This document shows, piece after piece, positions 34,232 through 44,900 of a DNA stretch of 64,000 bases (positions are counted from its first letter, which is position 1; the number at the start of each line of letters is the position of its first letter). A program made the translations under genes and the position numbers. Source of the DNA: Diplosphaera chodatii. Lineage: Eukaryota > Chlorophyta > Trebouxiophyceae > Prasiolales > Stichococcaceae. The stretch covers positions 1,116,001 to 1,180,000 of the forward strand of contig JAALGY010000057.1 in NCBI GenBank assembly GCA_032358165.1, written 5' to 3'. A model generated the notes under the pieces. That model did no database searches. It was not told the origin of the DNA and saw only the letters and a list, made by a program, of their open reading frames with translations.

Positions 34232-36708
34232 ATGACGGAGGATCCGCTGATGCTGGCAAACGCCGCATATGTAGATGAGGACTTTGAAACAGCGCTGCAG
34301 CACTACACTAATGTGAGCAGCAGGTCTTGGCACCCTTGAAATCGACACTGACAGTGCACATTGCAGTGAAAATTTTGGTGTGCATTTGAGTGCTGTCGCT
34401 TTGGTGACAGCAGGTCCAGGGCAGCAGCATTGCTTGATCTTGACGTTGACCATGCAGGCGATCACAGCGCAGCCCGAGAACGCAGGCCTGTACTCAGCGC
34501 GTGCCCAGGCCCACATCAAGCTGGAGGACTGGCTATCTGCGGCCGAGGACGCGGGCAAAGCAGTGCAGCTCGAGCCGAACAGTGCGAAGGCGCACTTCCG
34601 TAAGGGGTGCGCTGGACATGCGTGCACATCGATGCCTCTTGGCAGTTGGATCTGCAATGCAAGCTTGCATCCAGCATGGCTTTTTCTGGAGCGTGCGGCT
34701 GTATGTGTGTACAGTTTTGCACATCACGGTGTCATTTGCCAGCTACCCCTGGTGCAGGGTGGCCAGCTTCAACCTCGAGGAGTACGAGACTGCCAAGCAG
34801 GCATTCGATGCAGCAGCAGCGCTGGAGCCGAGCAACAAATCCTACCAGAGCTGGACGGCCAAATGCAAGGCCGCGCTGGATGGTGAGATGCACTCCTGAG
34901 GTGCTGCAGTCGACCGCTGTTCAAAAGATCCTTTAGCTTTGCCCTGCGCATGAGCAAGAAGAAGGCGTGCTGCACCAGGCCAGATTGACAAGGAGTAGCA
35001 CCGGCATGTCACTGAGATGGCAGCGTGTGTGTGCTGCAGACGAGACGGCAGACATGCAGACCAACAGCAGCACGGTGACTGCCATCACACCAGCAAAGTC
35101 ATCGCCAACTGCACCAACGCTTGCTGCACCCCCAGCACAGTCCAGCCCTGCTGCGGCACCGCCCCCGGAACAGGAGGCCTCGCTGATCCCCACTCCGTCG
35201 CGGCCCAGCAAATACCGCCACGAATGGCTGCAGATGCCAGTAAGCGCACTATTCTACCGAGCTGTCCAGCAGGCATCGGCGTAGCTACCCACGCCACTCC
35301 TGCATGCAGACCTCCTGCATGGATGCTATGCAGTCAGCGCACCGGGTTTGTTGCATGCAGAACTATGTAGAAGTCGCCATCTTCGCCAAGAAGATGACGA
35401 AGCAGCGTGTCTCTGTCACCATTGGCAAGCAGCAGCTGGATGTTGTCATCCGCGATGAGCAGGTGCTGATGCTATCCTATACCCTACACCCTTCTCCAGA
35501 GGACATCTGGTTCGGTGCCTTGGGTCTGGCAGCTAGCAAGTATACATCAACGACGCATGTTCGCGCTGACAGCGCCCAAGCTGGTGGTCCCTGGTGCTGC
35601 AGGGCGAGCAGGAATATGAGATGAGTGTCAAGCTGTTCGACGAGGTGGACTGCGAGAAGAGCCGCTGGGAGATCCTCAGCACCAAGGCATGTCCGCTGCT
35701 CATGCGCATCGCCCTGCACTACATTGCCTGCAACTACCGTGCATCACATGCAGCTCATGTTCTCAGCTTTGTTCCCATCCAACGCTGCAGATCGAGATCC
35801 GCCTGCACAAGGTCAAGCCGATGGTATCCTGGCCCAGCCTGGAGGCAAGCAACACGCTCCCAGCCGCCAACTGGGCACTGCCGACTGAGCCGCCCAGGGT
35901 ATGCAGCGCGCCCTGTCCATGTCGCCGAGCGTAACAAACGCGCCTGCAACCGGCTAGGCTTTGCTGCTGCAGAGCCTAGCCGGCACGTTGGCATGCTTGC
36001 CCTGCATGCAATGGCATGTTTGGCTGCTGGCTGTGGTGCTCAGACCATCGCTGCCCCGCATGCAGACGTACCCCAGCAGCCGCAAGCAGACGGTGGACTG
36101 GAACAAGCTGGAGCACGACCTCAAGGAGGAGGAGAAGACGGAGCAGCTGGACGGGGAGGCGGGCGCCCAGAAGCTGTTCCGCACCATCTACGCCGGTGCG
36201 CCCGCTGCACGCTGCTGTGCATGCGGGGCATCCCATCGGGCGGTCCTGTTCGGCCAGCATACCTGGCCCAGCTGGCGCAGTGGGCCGTGCCGAAAGTGAT
36301 TTGCGTTCGCTGCACCTGTTGGCTCAGTGTGTCTGTAGGTGCGGATGAGGACACGCGCCGTGCTATGAACAAGTCCTACCAGGAGTCCAACGGCACATCG
36401 CTTTCCACCAACTGGAAGGACGTGTCCAAGAAGAATCGTGAGTGATGTGGCAATGGTACATGGTCCTGATGGCACGATGTGTTGCTTAGAGAACAACGCT
36501 TTTCGCCAGCAGCACAGCTGATCGTGGTCTCGGGGTTGCACTGCAGAGTTCAAGGCGCCAGAGGATGCGGACGTCAAGAAGTGGTGAGTATCCTTCCCGC
36601 TGATATCAGACTGCTGGTGTCTCACTGTGTTCATGCCCTGCAGCTCAAAGCACAATGACAGATGCCTGAACTTGCTAAAACACATGTCGCCCTCACAGGG
36701 AATACTAG
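34232..36708 (+). CDS. SGT1: SGT1 co-chaperone (TPR-CS-SGS)
   Basis: ATG 34232 begins MTEDPLMLANAAYVDEDFET. TPR repeats follow (NAGLYSARAQAHIKLEDWLS, EPNSAKAHFRKG, FNLEEYETAKQAFDAAAALE). A Pro/Ala/Thr linker leads to the CS domain (RHEWLQMPNYVEVAIFAKKM, VSVTIGKQQLDVVIRD, YEMSVKLFDEVDCEKSRWEI, IEIRLHKVKPMVSWPSLEA). The SGS domain carries TYPSSRKQTVDWNKLEHDLK, then LFRTIYAGADEDTRRAMNKS and YQESNGTSLSTNWKDVSKKN. The last coding exon is only 10 nt (36699-36708), supplying the end of the conserved C-terminal KKWEY and the TAG stop. SGT1 bridges HSP90 with SCF ubiquitin ligases and, in plants, NLR immune receptors. All three domains are present, so function is likely retained. Confidence 0.93.
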
Positions 36709-37900
36709 GTGTACAAAGCGACAAGCTAGCGAGTGCAGCTGAGGAAGGGAGGTAGGCGGTGGACCTGGTCATCATCCCGCATGCATAGTAGTGGTGCAGA
36801 GACGATGGTCGGAGAGCGATTGGTCAGCAGGTTCAACTTGACCTGAATAATGGCGATGTGTGATGGCCAACATGCACAGAAGGTTCAGCTTTACACTTAG
36901 TTCAAAGGAATCTGACAACGGGATCTGACAACATGCTTTAACCTCAGCCTATCGATCTGCCAAACTGCACATGCAGCTCCTAAAATCCGTGCACTGAAAC
37001 GGCTCCCAAATGGCATGGACTGCAAGGTCCCTAGCAGATACAGCACTTATTGGGTGTGTCTCTGGGTACCTCCTGGATCGAGTTGCTCCCATACGAGTAC
37101 AAGGGATGTGCAAGACCCTGTGTGACCAGAAATGATGATGCTCTCGCTCAGCCTGATGCTAGCCGATGGCACCACCCGCCAATCTGCAGGGTGCTGGTGC
37201 TGCCGCCAAAGCTGCTCCCTTGGATCCGTATGAAGTGTCAGCAGCGGCGGGTTGTATCACGAATGCTGCTGCTGCTGCTGCTGCATCTGCTGCGAACCAC
37301 GATGGCTATGCTGGCTGCGTGCCACCGCGCCGTCTGCCGTAACATCGAAATTTCAGCGGCAAACCAGGACTGCTTACAGCCGCAGCCAATAACTGCATCA
37401 GGCATTGCACATCATCATCAGATCATCATAGATGATATCGTAGTACTGCATATCACATGTGCAACGTCAGCCTTGAGGCAAACGTCGTGAATCAAGAGCT
37501 CAACAAATGCTGAGTTCCATGTGCTACACCTTTCGGCTGACAAGGACTCGAGACGCTTGGGCTGCTTAGGTGCTTGACATGGACTGGAACATGAGCCTCT
37601 TCTTACATGTATCTTCGAGGAAGTGAGCGTGAGAGGTGTGTGGCGCTGGCACAGGTGATGCCCTCCTCCTCCATCTCGTCCGGCAGTGCGGCGGAAGCGG
37701 ATGCGGAAGCATCACGGAAGCGTGCTCCATTTATGAGCAGGTACCCTCCGTACGACCGTCAAGCCGCCTGCAAATGTGACAGGCTAGCTGTGACTTAGTG
37801 GATGTCAATCTCGACGCAGCAAGATGGTGACGGCTGCTGCACGATGGAAACCATGCCAGCAGGATGACCTGTAATAGTCAGCCAGCATCACAAGCGCAGG
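36709..37900. other. Gap of about 1.2 kb
   Basis: No gene supported. It has a short CTG run (37262-37284) and ATC-rich sequence near 37406-37440. A plus-strand frame (37050-37490) is open but has no recognisable content. Confidence 0.4.
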
Positions 37901-39520
37901 GTACTAAGCAGACTCTCTATGACATCCTGTACATGTATGATCACCGCATACAGTTAACGATTCCAGGCGCCCCGGGCAAGCGGACAGCTGCAAGCGCTTG
38001 AAGAGAGACTGTCGGAAACTCAGCGACCGATCGACTTTACCTGCGGTGGCTGCTGCCAAGGCAAATGGCGGCTTCACCACGACATGCAGGGAGGTCAACA
38101 CTGCCAAACACCACATCGGCTGGAGTTGGAAGGAAGCCGCCTTCACATCGATACCAACGGTCAGAGCACCTGGGATGCAATTCTGAGCATATATGAACAA
38201 GACTTGAGCACTGGGCTAAAGATGGATTCGTCGAGTCATGTGCCCTCGTGATATGGCAGGCGCCATTGAGTGTCACTGAGTGCTACTCCTAGTTGATGGT
38301 GAGTGCGGCTGTGCACAACATACATGATGCAGACTGTGCACCTCTCTAGAGCACCCACACAGCGGCTGCCACACAGATGTATGGGACAATGACCCAGTCC
38401 ATATAGTCCATCTGCGAACAAGACTACAAGGTACGACAGATACATTGGACGAAGCACTCACTGTGCATGAAATGGGGTGGCATGATGTGACGTCAACCAG
38501 GGACATTGAGGTTACCCTCATGACGACGCACCGATGCCTGCTCAGTCTTCAAGAACGTCCACATGAACAGGAGCGGTCCGTATCCCAGAAGGAACAGCAG
38601 CCGCCAGTACGTCTGGCAGAAATGCACTATCGTCTCCTGTCGAGGTACCGACACAACAGGTTGAGTACAAATCTGATACGCAGCTGCCGGCCCGCGCTCT
38701 TCAGCTTTCGTCACCGAGTGTCGAGATGTGCCATGTCTGCACTTTTGCAAAGGCCTTTCAGAAGATGCAGTGCAAATTTACGCCACTTTGCACACCGGTG
38801 AACGCAGCACGGGCACAAGCATGTCATTGATGCCGGACTGCGTAATGACGGTGGCCCTGTAACCAGCCAATGATAGTCAGGAACGGGGAAACCTAGAGCA
38901 CATTGCAGACATCAGTTGGACAACGGCCACATTTTGTTGCGTGGCAATGCGACCTTGGGACCAAGATGGTGCCGGTACACACCGGCGGGCCTGCCGTTCA
39001 TGATCAAGCGCGCGGCTGAATAACCGACGCCCCGGACAAGGCGTTGCTCTGAACGGAAGGCCGCAAGCCGCCCTGATCGGCTGCAGCACAGTGTTTTTGT
39101 GGCTCAGCACTGCAGATTGCATTGCCTGCAAGCGGTTAGCGGCAGCAATGGCTTTGACTCGTGGTGCAAGTCCGTGGAACCCTTGAAATTGCAAAGCACT
39201 GCTGCCAGTGAAGCAAGATGGAACGAAGGTGATCAGCGCCACATGCAAGCAGGACAATCTCGAGAGTTCCGCACGCTTCGTTGCATACGCGCTAGTACAT
39301 AGTAATTTGGTGCAAGAGTGCTTTACCTGATGACCCACATAACCTAGTACGGGCTGTACTCCCTTTGCCCTTACCAACATGAGCAGTGACCAGAAGACGA
39401 GCTGCAGGTTTCAGTGCAGAGGCGTACAGTAGAGGTGATTGGGAACCGTGGCGTCGCGTCCGATTGCTGCAATCCAGCACCTCAAACTGCAGCCTGGCTG
39501 CCACCGCTTTGGTCGGTGTG
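37901..39520 (-). other. Unresolved minus-strand coding signal, membrane-protein-like
   Basis: Several minus-strand segments look like exons with plausible GT-AG borders: near 39440-39340 (SPLLYASALKPAARLLVTA), near 39050-38950 (LVRGVGYSAARLIMNG), near 38860-38790 (ATVITQSGINDMLVPVLR) and near 38610-38520. The last reads YWRLLFLLGYGPLLFMWTFL and recalls an MFS transporter loop. Further pieces lie near 38400-38345 (MDWVIVPYICVAAAVWVL) and 38180-38045. I could not join them into one frame with a start and stop. It may be a real intron-rich membrane-protein gene I could not splice, or a decaying copy. Confidence 0.3.
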
Positions 39521-39941
39521 ATACTGCATTGTGTAATCTAGTGTTCGTCCTATGCTTGCATGCAGATGCACATGCAGGCGGCTCTCGCGCAGCTTGCTTG
39601 CGGTATGGGCATGGTGAGCAGGTAAGCTGTGCTGCACCGTTCCATCCGCCTGGGGAGCTTGTTTTGTCACTCATGCTGCAGAATAAGCAACGAGAAACCC
39701 TGCTCAAACCACCTCTGAGCTGCAGATGAGTACCGTAGGGGCAACAGACCTCGCAGGATACAGCTTGCAAGCAACATGGGCGTGGACATCTATCACAGGA
39801 CCTTTTGTTCACTGTCAAGAACAGCAGCAGCTGCACAAGCCTGACTATGCTGCATGTTAACGAAGCACACTGATCCACAAACCAGACTGACAATGGTACC
39901 ACATCCTGTTGCCGCGATAAGAATCTTATGCAGCTTCCACC

Positions 39942-41372
39942 CTAATGTTGAGACCATTGGATGGTTTTGATGTCGATACCCTCCTGCACCATCTCCCACA
40001 GCGGGCTCATCTCCCGCAGCTTCGCCACATGCTGGACTGTCAACTCGACTGCGCGGTCCACCTCCTCCTCGGTGGTGAAGCGGCCCAGCCCGAAGCGGAG
40101 GGAGGTGTGCGCCATGTCCTCCTCCACGCCCAGCGCCCGCAGCACGTAGCTGGGCTCCAGGCTGGCGCTGGTGCACGCGCTGCCGCTGGACACCGCGATG
40201 TCCTTGAGCCCCATGATGAGGGACTCGCCCTCCACATAGGCGAACGACAGGTTGAGGTTGCCGATGTAGCGGTGTGCTGGGTCTGCGGGCCCGTTGATGA
40301 TCACGGAGTCCAGCTGCCCCATGATGCCCTGCTGCAGCCGCTCTGACAGCGCTGTGATGTGCCTGCGGTCGTTCTCCATCTCCTCAGCCGCGACCTTGCA
40401 GGCAGCGCCAAAGCCCACGACCAGCGGCGCGGGCAGCGTGCCGCTGCGAAGGCCACGCTCCTGCCCGCCGCCGCTGATCTGCGGCTCCAGCCGCACCCGC
40501 GGTCGCCGCCTGATGTACAGCGCGCCTACGCCCTTGGGGCCGTAGAGCTTGTGGCCGCTGATGGACATGAGGTCGATCTTGTTCTCGTTGACATCCACAG
40601 GCATCTTGCCCACCGCCTGCGCTGCGTCGGTGTGGAAGAAGACCTTGTTCTTGCGGCACAACTCCCCAATCTCCTTCATCGGCTGGATCGTGCCAATCTC
40701 GTTGTTGACCATCATGATGGAGACGATCGCGGTCTCCGGCCTGATGGCGTCCTCGAGCAGCTGCAGGTCAACCAGGCCGTCCGGCTGGACTGGCAGGTAT
40801 GTCACCTCGAAGCCGCGCTGCTGCAGGTAGCGCGCGCTGTCCAGCACGCACTTGTGGTCCGTCTGCGTGGTGATGATGTGGTTCTTGCGCTCCTTGTAGA
40901 AGTTGGCCACGCCCTTGAGCGCCAGGTTGTTGGACTCCGTGGCACCGCTGGTGAAGATGATCTCCTTCGGGTCGGCGCCTATCAAGTCCGCCACCTGCTT
41001 GCGGGCAGCCTCGACGGCGTCGTCCGACTCCCAGCCGAAGTAGTGCGTCCGGGAGTGCGGGTTGCCATACTGGTCCGTCCAGTAGGGCAGCATCGCGTCC
41101 AGCACCCGGGGGTCCAGCGGCGTGGTCGCCTGCATGTCCAGGTACAGCGGGGCGCCCGCCAGTCGGATGCCCTTCATGCTGATAGCGTCATCGCTGGGCT
41201 GGGTGGCACGTATGTCGTCTTGCTCAACTGGCTGTGGCAGCGCCGCGAACGTCCGGGCGCCGCAGCACGCGGCAGTTGTATCCGTGGCATATAGAGGCTC
41301 AGCAGCACGGCAGGCAAGCGGGCATGCCGCACGTCTGCCCTCTGCGAGAGCTCGGCTCAGCACCCGCAGCAT
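39942..41372 (-). CDS. NFS1: Mitochondrial cysteine desulfurase NFS1 (IscS type)
   Basis: A single uninterrupted frame of 476 residues. I chose ATG 41372 ([20 protein letters not shown]) because it opens an Arg/Ala-rich mitochondrial presequence; the frame runs on upstream without family similarity. The body has [80 protein letters not shown] and [32 protein letters not shown] carries the PLP-binding Lys. [20 protein letters not shown] carries the catalytic loop Cys. The C-terminus ends [11 protein letters not shown] before TAG 39942-39944. It takes sulfur from cysteine for Fe-S cluster assembly and tRNA thiolation. It is the only long gene here without introns. Confidence 0.97.
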   Translation of the reverse strand: MLRVLSRALAEGRRAACPLACRAAEPLYATDTTAACCGARTFAALPQPVEQDDIRATQPSDDAISMKGIRLAGAPLYLDMQATTPLDPRVLDAMLPYWTDQYGNPHSRTHYFGWESDDAVEAARKQVADLIGADPKEIIFTSGATESNNLALKGVANFYKERKNHIITTQTDHKCVLDSARYLQQRGFEVTYLPVQPDGLVDLQLLEDAIRPETAIVSIMMVNNEIGTIQPMKEIGELCRKNKVFFHTDAAQAVGKMPVDVNENKIDLMSISGHKLYGPKGVGALYIRRRPRVRLEPQISGGGQERGLRSGTLPAPLVVGFGAACKVAAEEMENDRRHITALSERLQQGIMGQLDSVIINGPADPAHRYIGNLNLSFAYVEGESLIMGLKDIAVSSGSACTSASLEPSYVLRALGVEEDMAHTSLRFGLGRFTTEEEVDRAVELTVQHVAKLREMSPLWEMVQEGIDIKTIQWSQH

Positions 41373-41909
41373 CCTGCTTGCGTGGGACTGGCCTGACGGT
41401 GTACACCGTGCGCCACTGGTGGTATGGTCTTCACAACATGCGCATGTGCATCGACAGATGCGTGTGTGTCGTGTAAATGTGCAAATTGCTTTCTGCACCT
41501 GAGTTTCTGTGTTGTTCCCCTTTCGATGACACCACCATAGGGGTCTGCCAGCCAGCCCCTATCTGCCCGTTCTGCCAGAGGCGAACAGAAAGGCAAACTA
41601 AAATGGGGACGTACCATCAGTCAGCCTGCCGCAAAGCAAACTCAGCTTGATCCTCGTTGGAGCAATTGCAAGCACAACAAGACGAGTGATCGTTTTTCGT
41701 GATCATCGCGCATCGATCGGCACCGAGTTCCTGCTGTGTACCGCTGGCACAGCACCCGCATCGCAGAATCAGCCAAACAACGCTGCCGGACCTGTGTTTC
41801 CAGCGCGTAGGTCGACTTCGACGTTGCTGATCACAACCTCAACGCGTGCTTGCGCCTGGGTTGCTGCCAACGGATCGAATGGACTCTCCCAGGCCACCCA
41901 CTGGCTTGC
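41373..41909. promoter_or_regulatory. Divergent region between NFS1 and the DFGDF protein
   Basis: 537 bp between start codons of divergent genes. No gene is supported inside. A shared promoter is inferred from position. Confidence 0.4.
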
Positions 41910-44900
41910 ATGTCCGCCACGCCAGCAATGCCAGCAGCGCTGGGGATGAAACATGGACAGGTGACGGTGGCTCCGCACACCGGATCAGAATGACGTGACG
42001 TCTTTGTGTCTGTGCAGCGCCGAGTAACCACTGCCACTGACTCGGACCAGCAACTGCTGCATTCAGGCTTTGCGGGCGCGGCGCCAGCGGAGGATCAGCC
42101 CGAGGGCGAGGAGCGCATGTCGGTGTCTGCCGCCCTGCAGCGCTTTCGGCGCATGGAGCGGCTGTCCAAGGAGCAGCGCGCACTGGCGGAGCAGCAGCAG
42201 GCGGTGCTGGATGCGCAGCGGCAGCAGGCGCTTTCGCTCCGCCACAGCGGCACCGCGTCTCCATCAGTGCGTGTGCTATGCTGCGTCGTGTACCGTGTCG
42301 CTTGTCAAGTTTCATGTCCTGAGACCGTACCCTGATTGCATCAGCTTCCCAACAGTCGTCTTGGTCTGCTTGTCTAGTCTACACTACAGATCAATCCATG
42401 GCCATTGCATGTGACGTGCTCCGCAGCATGGTCCGTTGCACTCAGCTGCGAGCAAGCATTGGATAATCACTTTTCGTTCGCTGATCTCTGCTGTTGGTGT
42501 TGCACAGGCACGGGGACCGCAGCCGCTCAACATGGCAGCCTGGACAGACAGGGTATCGATCGTGAAGGACAGCATCCCATATCCATCAGCTCAGGTGCTC
42601 GTGCTCAGCTCTGCTTCCTCATACCCTGACTGCTGGTGCAAGATTTGCTCGCGCTGCGGGCAAGAATGAGAGAGCAGCAGCACACTGGCCAACCGATGCA
42701 GTGTGCCAGTGTGATTATGCTTGCCGTGTTCGCAAGTCGGGGTGTGTGGCAATTACGGTGCCGACTGCAATGCCGCAGCGTCTGGCGGTGGAGGCGCAGC
42801 ACCCGCACACGCCGGCGCCGGTGTCGCCGAGCGGCAACGTGTGGCGGCGCACCAGCCTGGAGGGGCAGGGCAGCGGCGACGGTAGCAGCGACAGCCGCTA
42901 CCGCCGCAGCTTCAGCGCCCGCAGCTCCGCCGCCGGATCCACCATCGGCCGAGGTCAGGCGGTTTGCTGGTGCTCAGCAACTGTCATCGGGTGTCTCGTC
43001 CATCTGGCGTCTCGACCCAGCCACCTCACAGCTTATCAGGTCATGCACCGCACCACCAGGCCAAACAGCTCACCAGTGCACCCGTGCGCCTGATTTCCAA
43101 GCAATCCTACCAACCGCTGCAGGCAGCCGCTCAGTGTCCGCTGGGCCGAACATGTCGGACCACGAGACAGTCAGGGCCGCGATGAGCAGCGACTCGGTGC
43201 AGGCGGCCATCTCAGCGGCCAGCACTCCCGACAGCCCCAGGTCCATGTGCAGCAGCCCTGCTGCGTCGCTGCCCCGCAGCGACAGCCAGCAAGCCAGCCA
43301 GAGTCCAGAGGGCCTGACGCGTCTCAGCGTCCAGAACAGCCCCCAGTCGCCGGATCCATCTGCTGAGCTCGATGAGCCCGCCGTACCTGAGCAGCCTGAC
43401 TTTGGCGACTTCAGCACTGCCAACAGGCCGAAGGATGGCCCGGCAAGCAGCAGCGTGGCCCCAGATGCAATAGCAGAGCCATCTGCAGGCGAATCTGACC
43501 ACGGCAGAGAACAGGAGCCAGCCAGCAGCAGTGAAGCCCCAGTTGCGGAACCAGACCTATCTGCAGGCAGCCCTGACGGGAGTCTGGAAGATGAAGCGGC
43601 AAGCAGCAGCGTGCCCCCAGCCCCGGAAACCAAACCATTTGCGGACACTCCTGACAACACTCCAGAAGCTGCAGAAGCAAGCGCAGCCGTAGCTCCAGTG
43701 GCAGGAACAGAGCCGGGAGCAGGCGACCCTGATCAGGCCAGCGCCGCCGCAGCAGCCGCCGAACCGCAGGCTGTGGCTATGGCATCGACGCCCAGCGGCG
43801 ACAGCGATGGCTTTGGCGACTTCGAGGATGCGCCGGCTGAGGCAGCAGCCGCCAGTCCAGCACCAGCGCACAGTCCTCCACCGCAGCAGCCTGCAGGGGC
43901 ACCAGACGAGGCGCCAGCGAACCCTTCGGCAGGTGTCGAGCTGCCTGGTGCAGCGTCGGCAGATGAGTCAGATGATGACTTTGGCGATTTTGACCAGGCA
44001 GACGCTGCGCCCATGCCGCCGCCTGCTGAAAGTCAGGCGGCCGAGCCACAGGAAGCCGCCAAGCCAACGCCTGCCGTGACGGCCATCAAGCTGGCCCCGC
44101 CGGCCGCAGCGCAGCCGGCAGCGGCCGCAGCAAAGGCGACTCCGCCACCGCCGCCGGTGCAGCTTGCAAAGTCGAAGGCGCTGGATGCAGCCCAGGCCGC
44201 TGCCGTGGACAAAAGCGGCGCCACAGGCAGCATCCTGGACCTGGGGTACGCCGACTTCAAGTCCGTGGTGGGTGCAATACTGGCAGAGGGCGCCTTTGCG
44301 GGGGCGCACGGCGGCGATGTGGACGCACATGCTGAGGCCGCGCTGCTGACGCTGGCGGACCTGCTGGGCGAGCAGCCAGCGCCCGGTGCGCCGGCAGAGC
44401 GTGTGACGCCCATCCCCTGGCGCTCCTCACAGGTGTGGGGCCTTAAAGTCCACTGTCCTTTGAGGCTATGCCATGAACAAGGGCTGTCGTGATGGCCAGC
44501 CGAGGTAAGATGTCCTTGGAAAACATGCCATGAACAAGGGCTGTTGTGATCGCCAGCCGAGGTAAGAATTTGCTACTTGAGTGGCGCACTAGTCGCGCAA
44601 ACGAGCACAGCCGCAGCATGGTGCATAGACGGGCTGTTGTGTGCGCAGGCGGAGGAGCAGCTGCTGCAGCAGCTGGGGCTGCAGCAGGCTGCTGCGGATG
44701 CGGCCGCCAGGCAGCGGGCCACAGGCGCCAGCAGGTCGCTCCGCCGCCGCTCCAGCACCATCGCCCAGCGTGAGCACCCCTGAGGCCAACAGCGATGCAT
44801 GGCCTGACTGTAGGGCTTTGACGCAATTGCAGAGCTCACGCACGCGTGCTGACGGCAACCAAGCCTTCGCGAGCTCCTGGCCTGGTTTGTGCCTGCCTGA

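Noticed and set aside
37050..37490. Plus-strand 146-codon frame with poly-Leu
   Set aside because: Poly-Leu comes from a CTG repeat; the rest has no similarity or splice support.
40359..41294. Plus-strand 311-codon frame opposite NFS1
   Set aside because: Antisense shadow of the GC-rich NFS1 coding sequence; no start context or domain.
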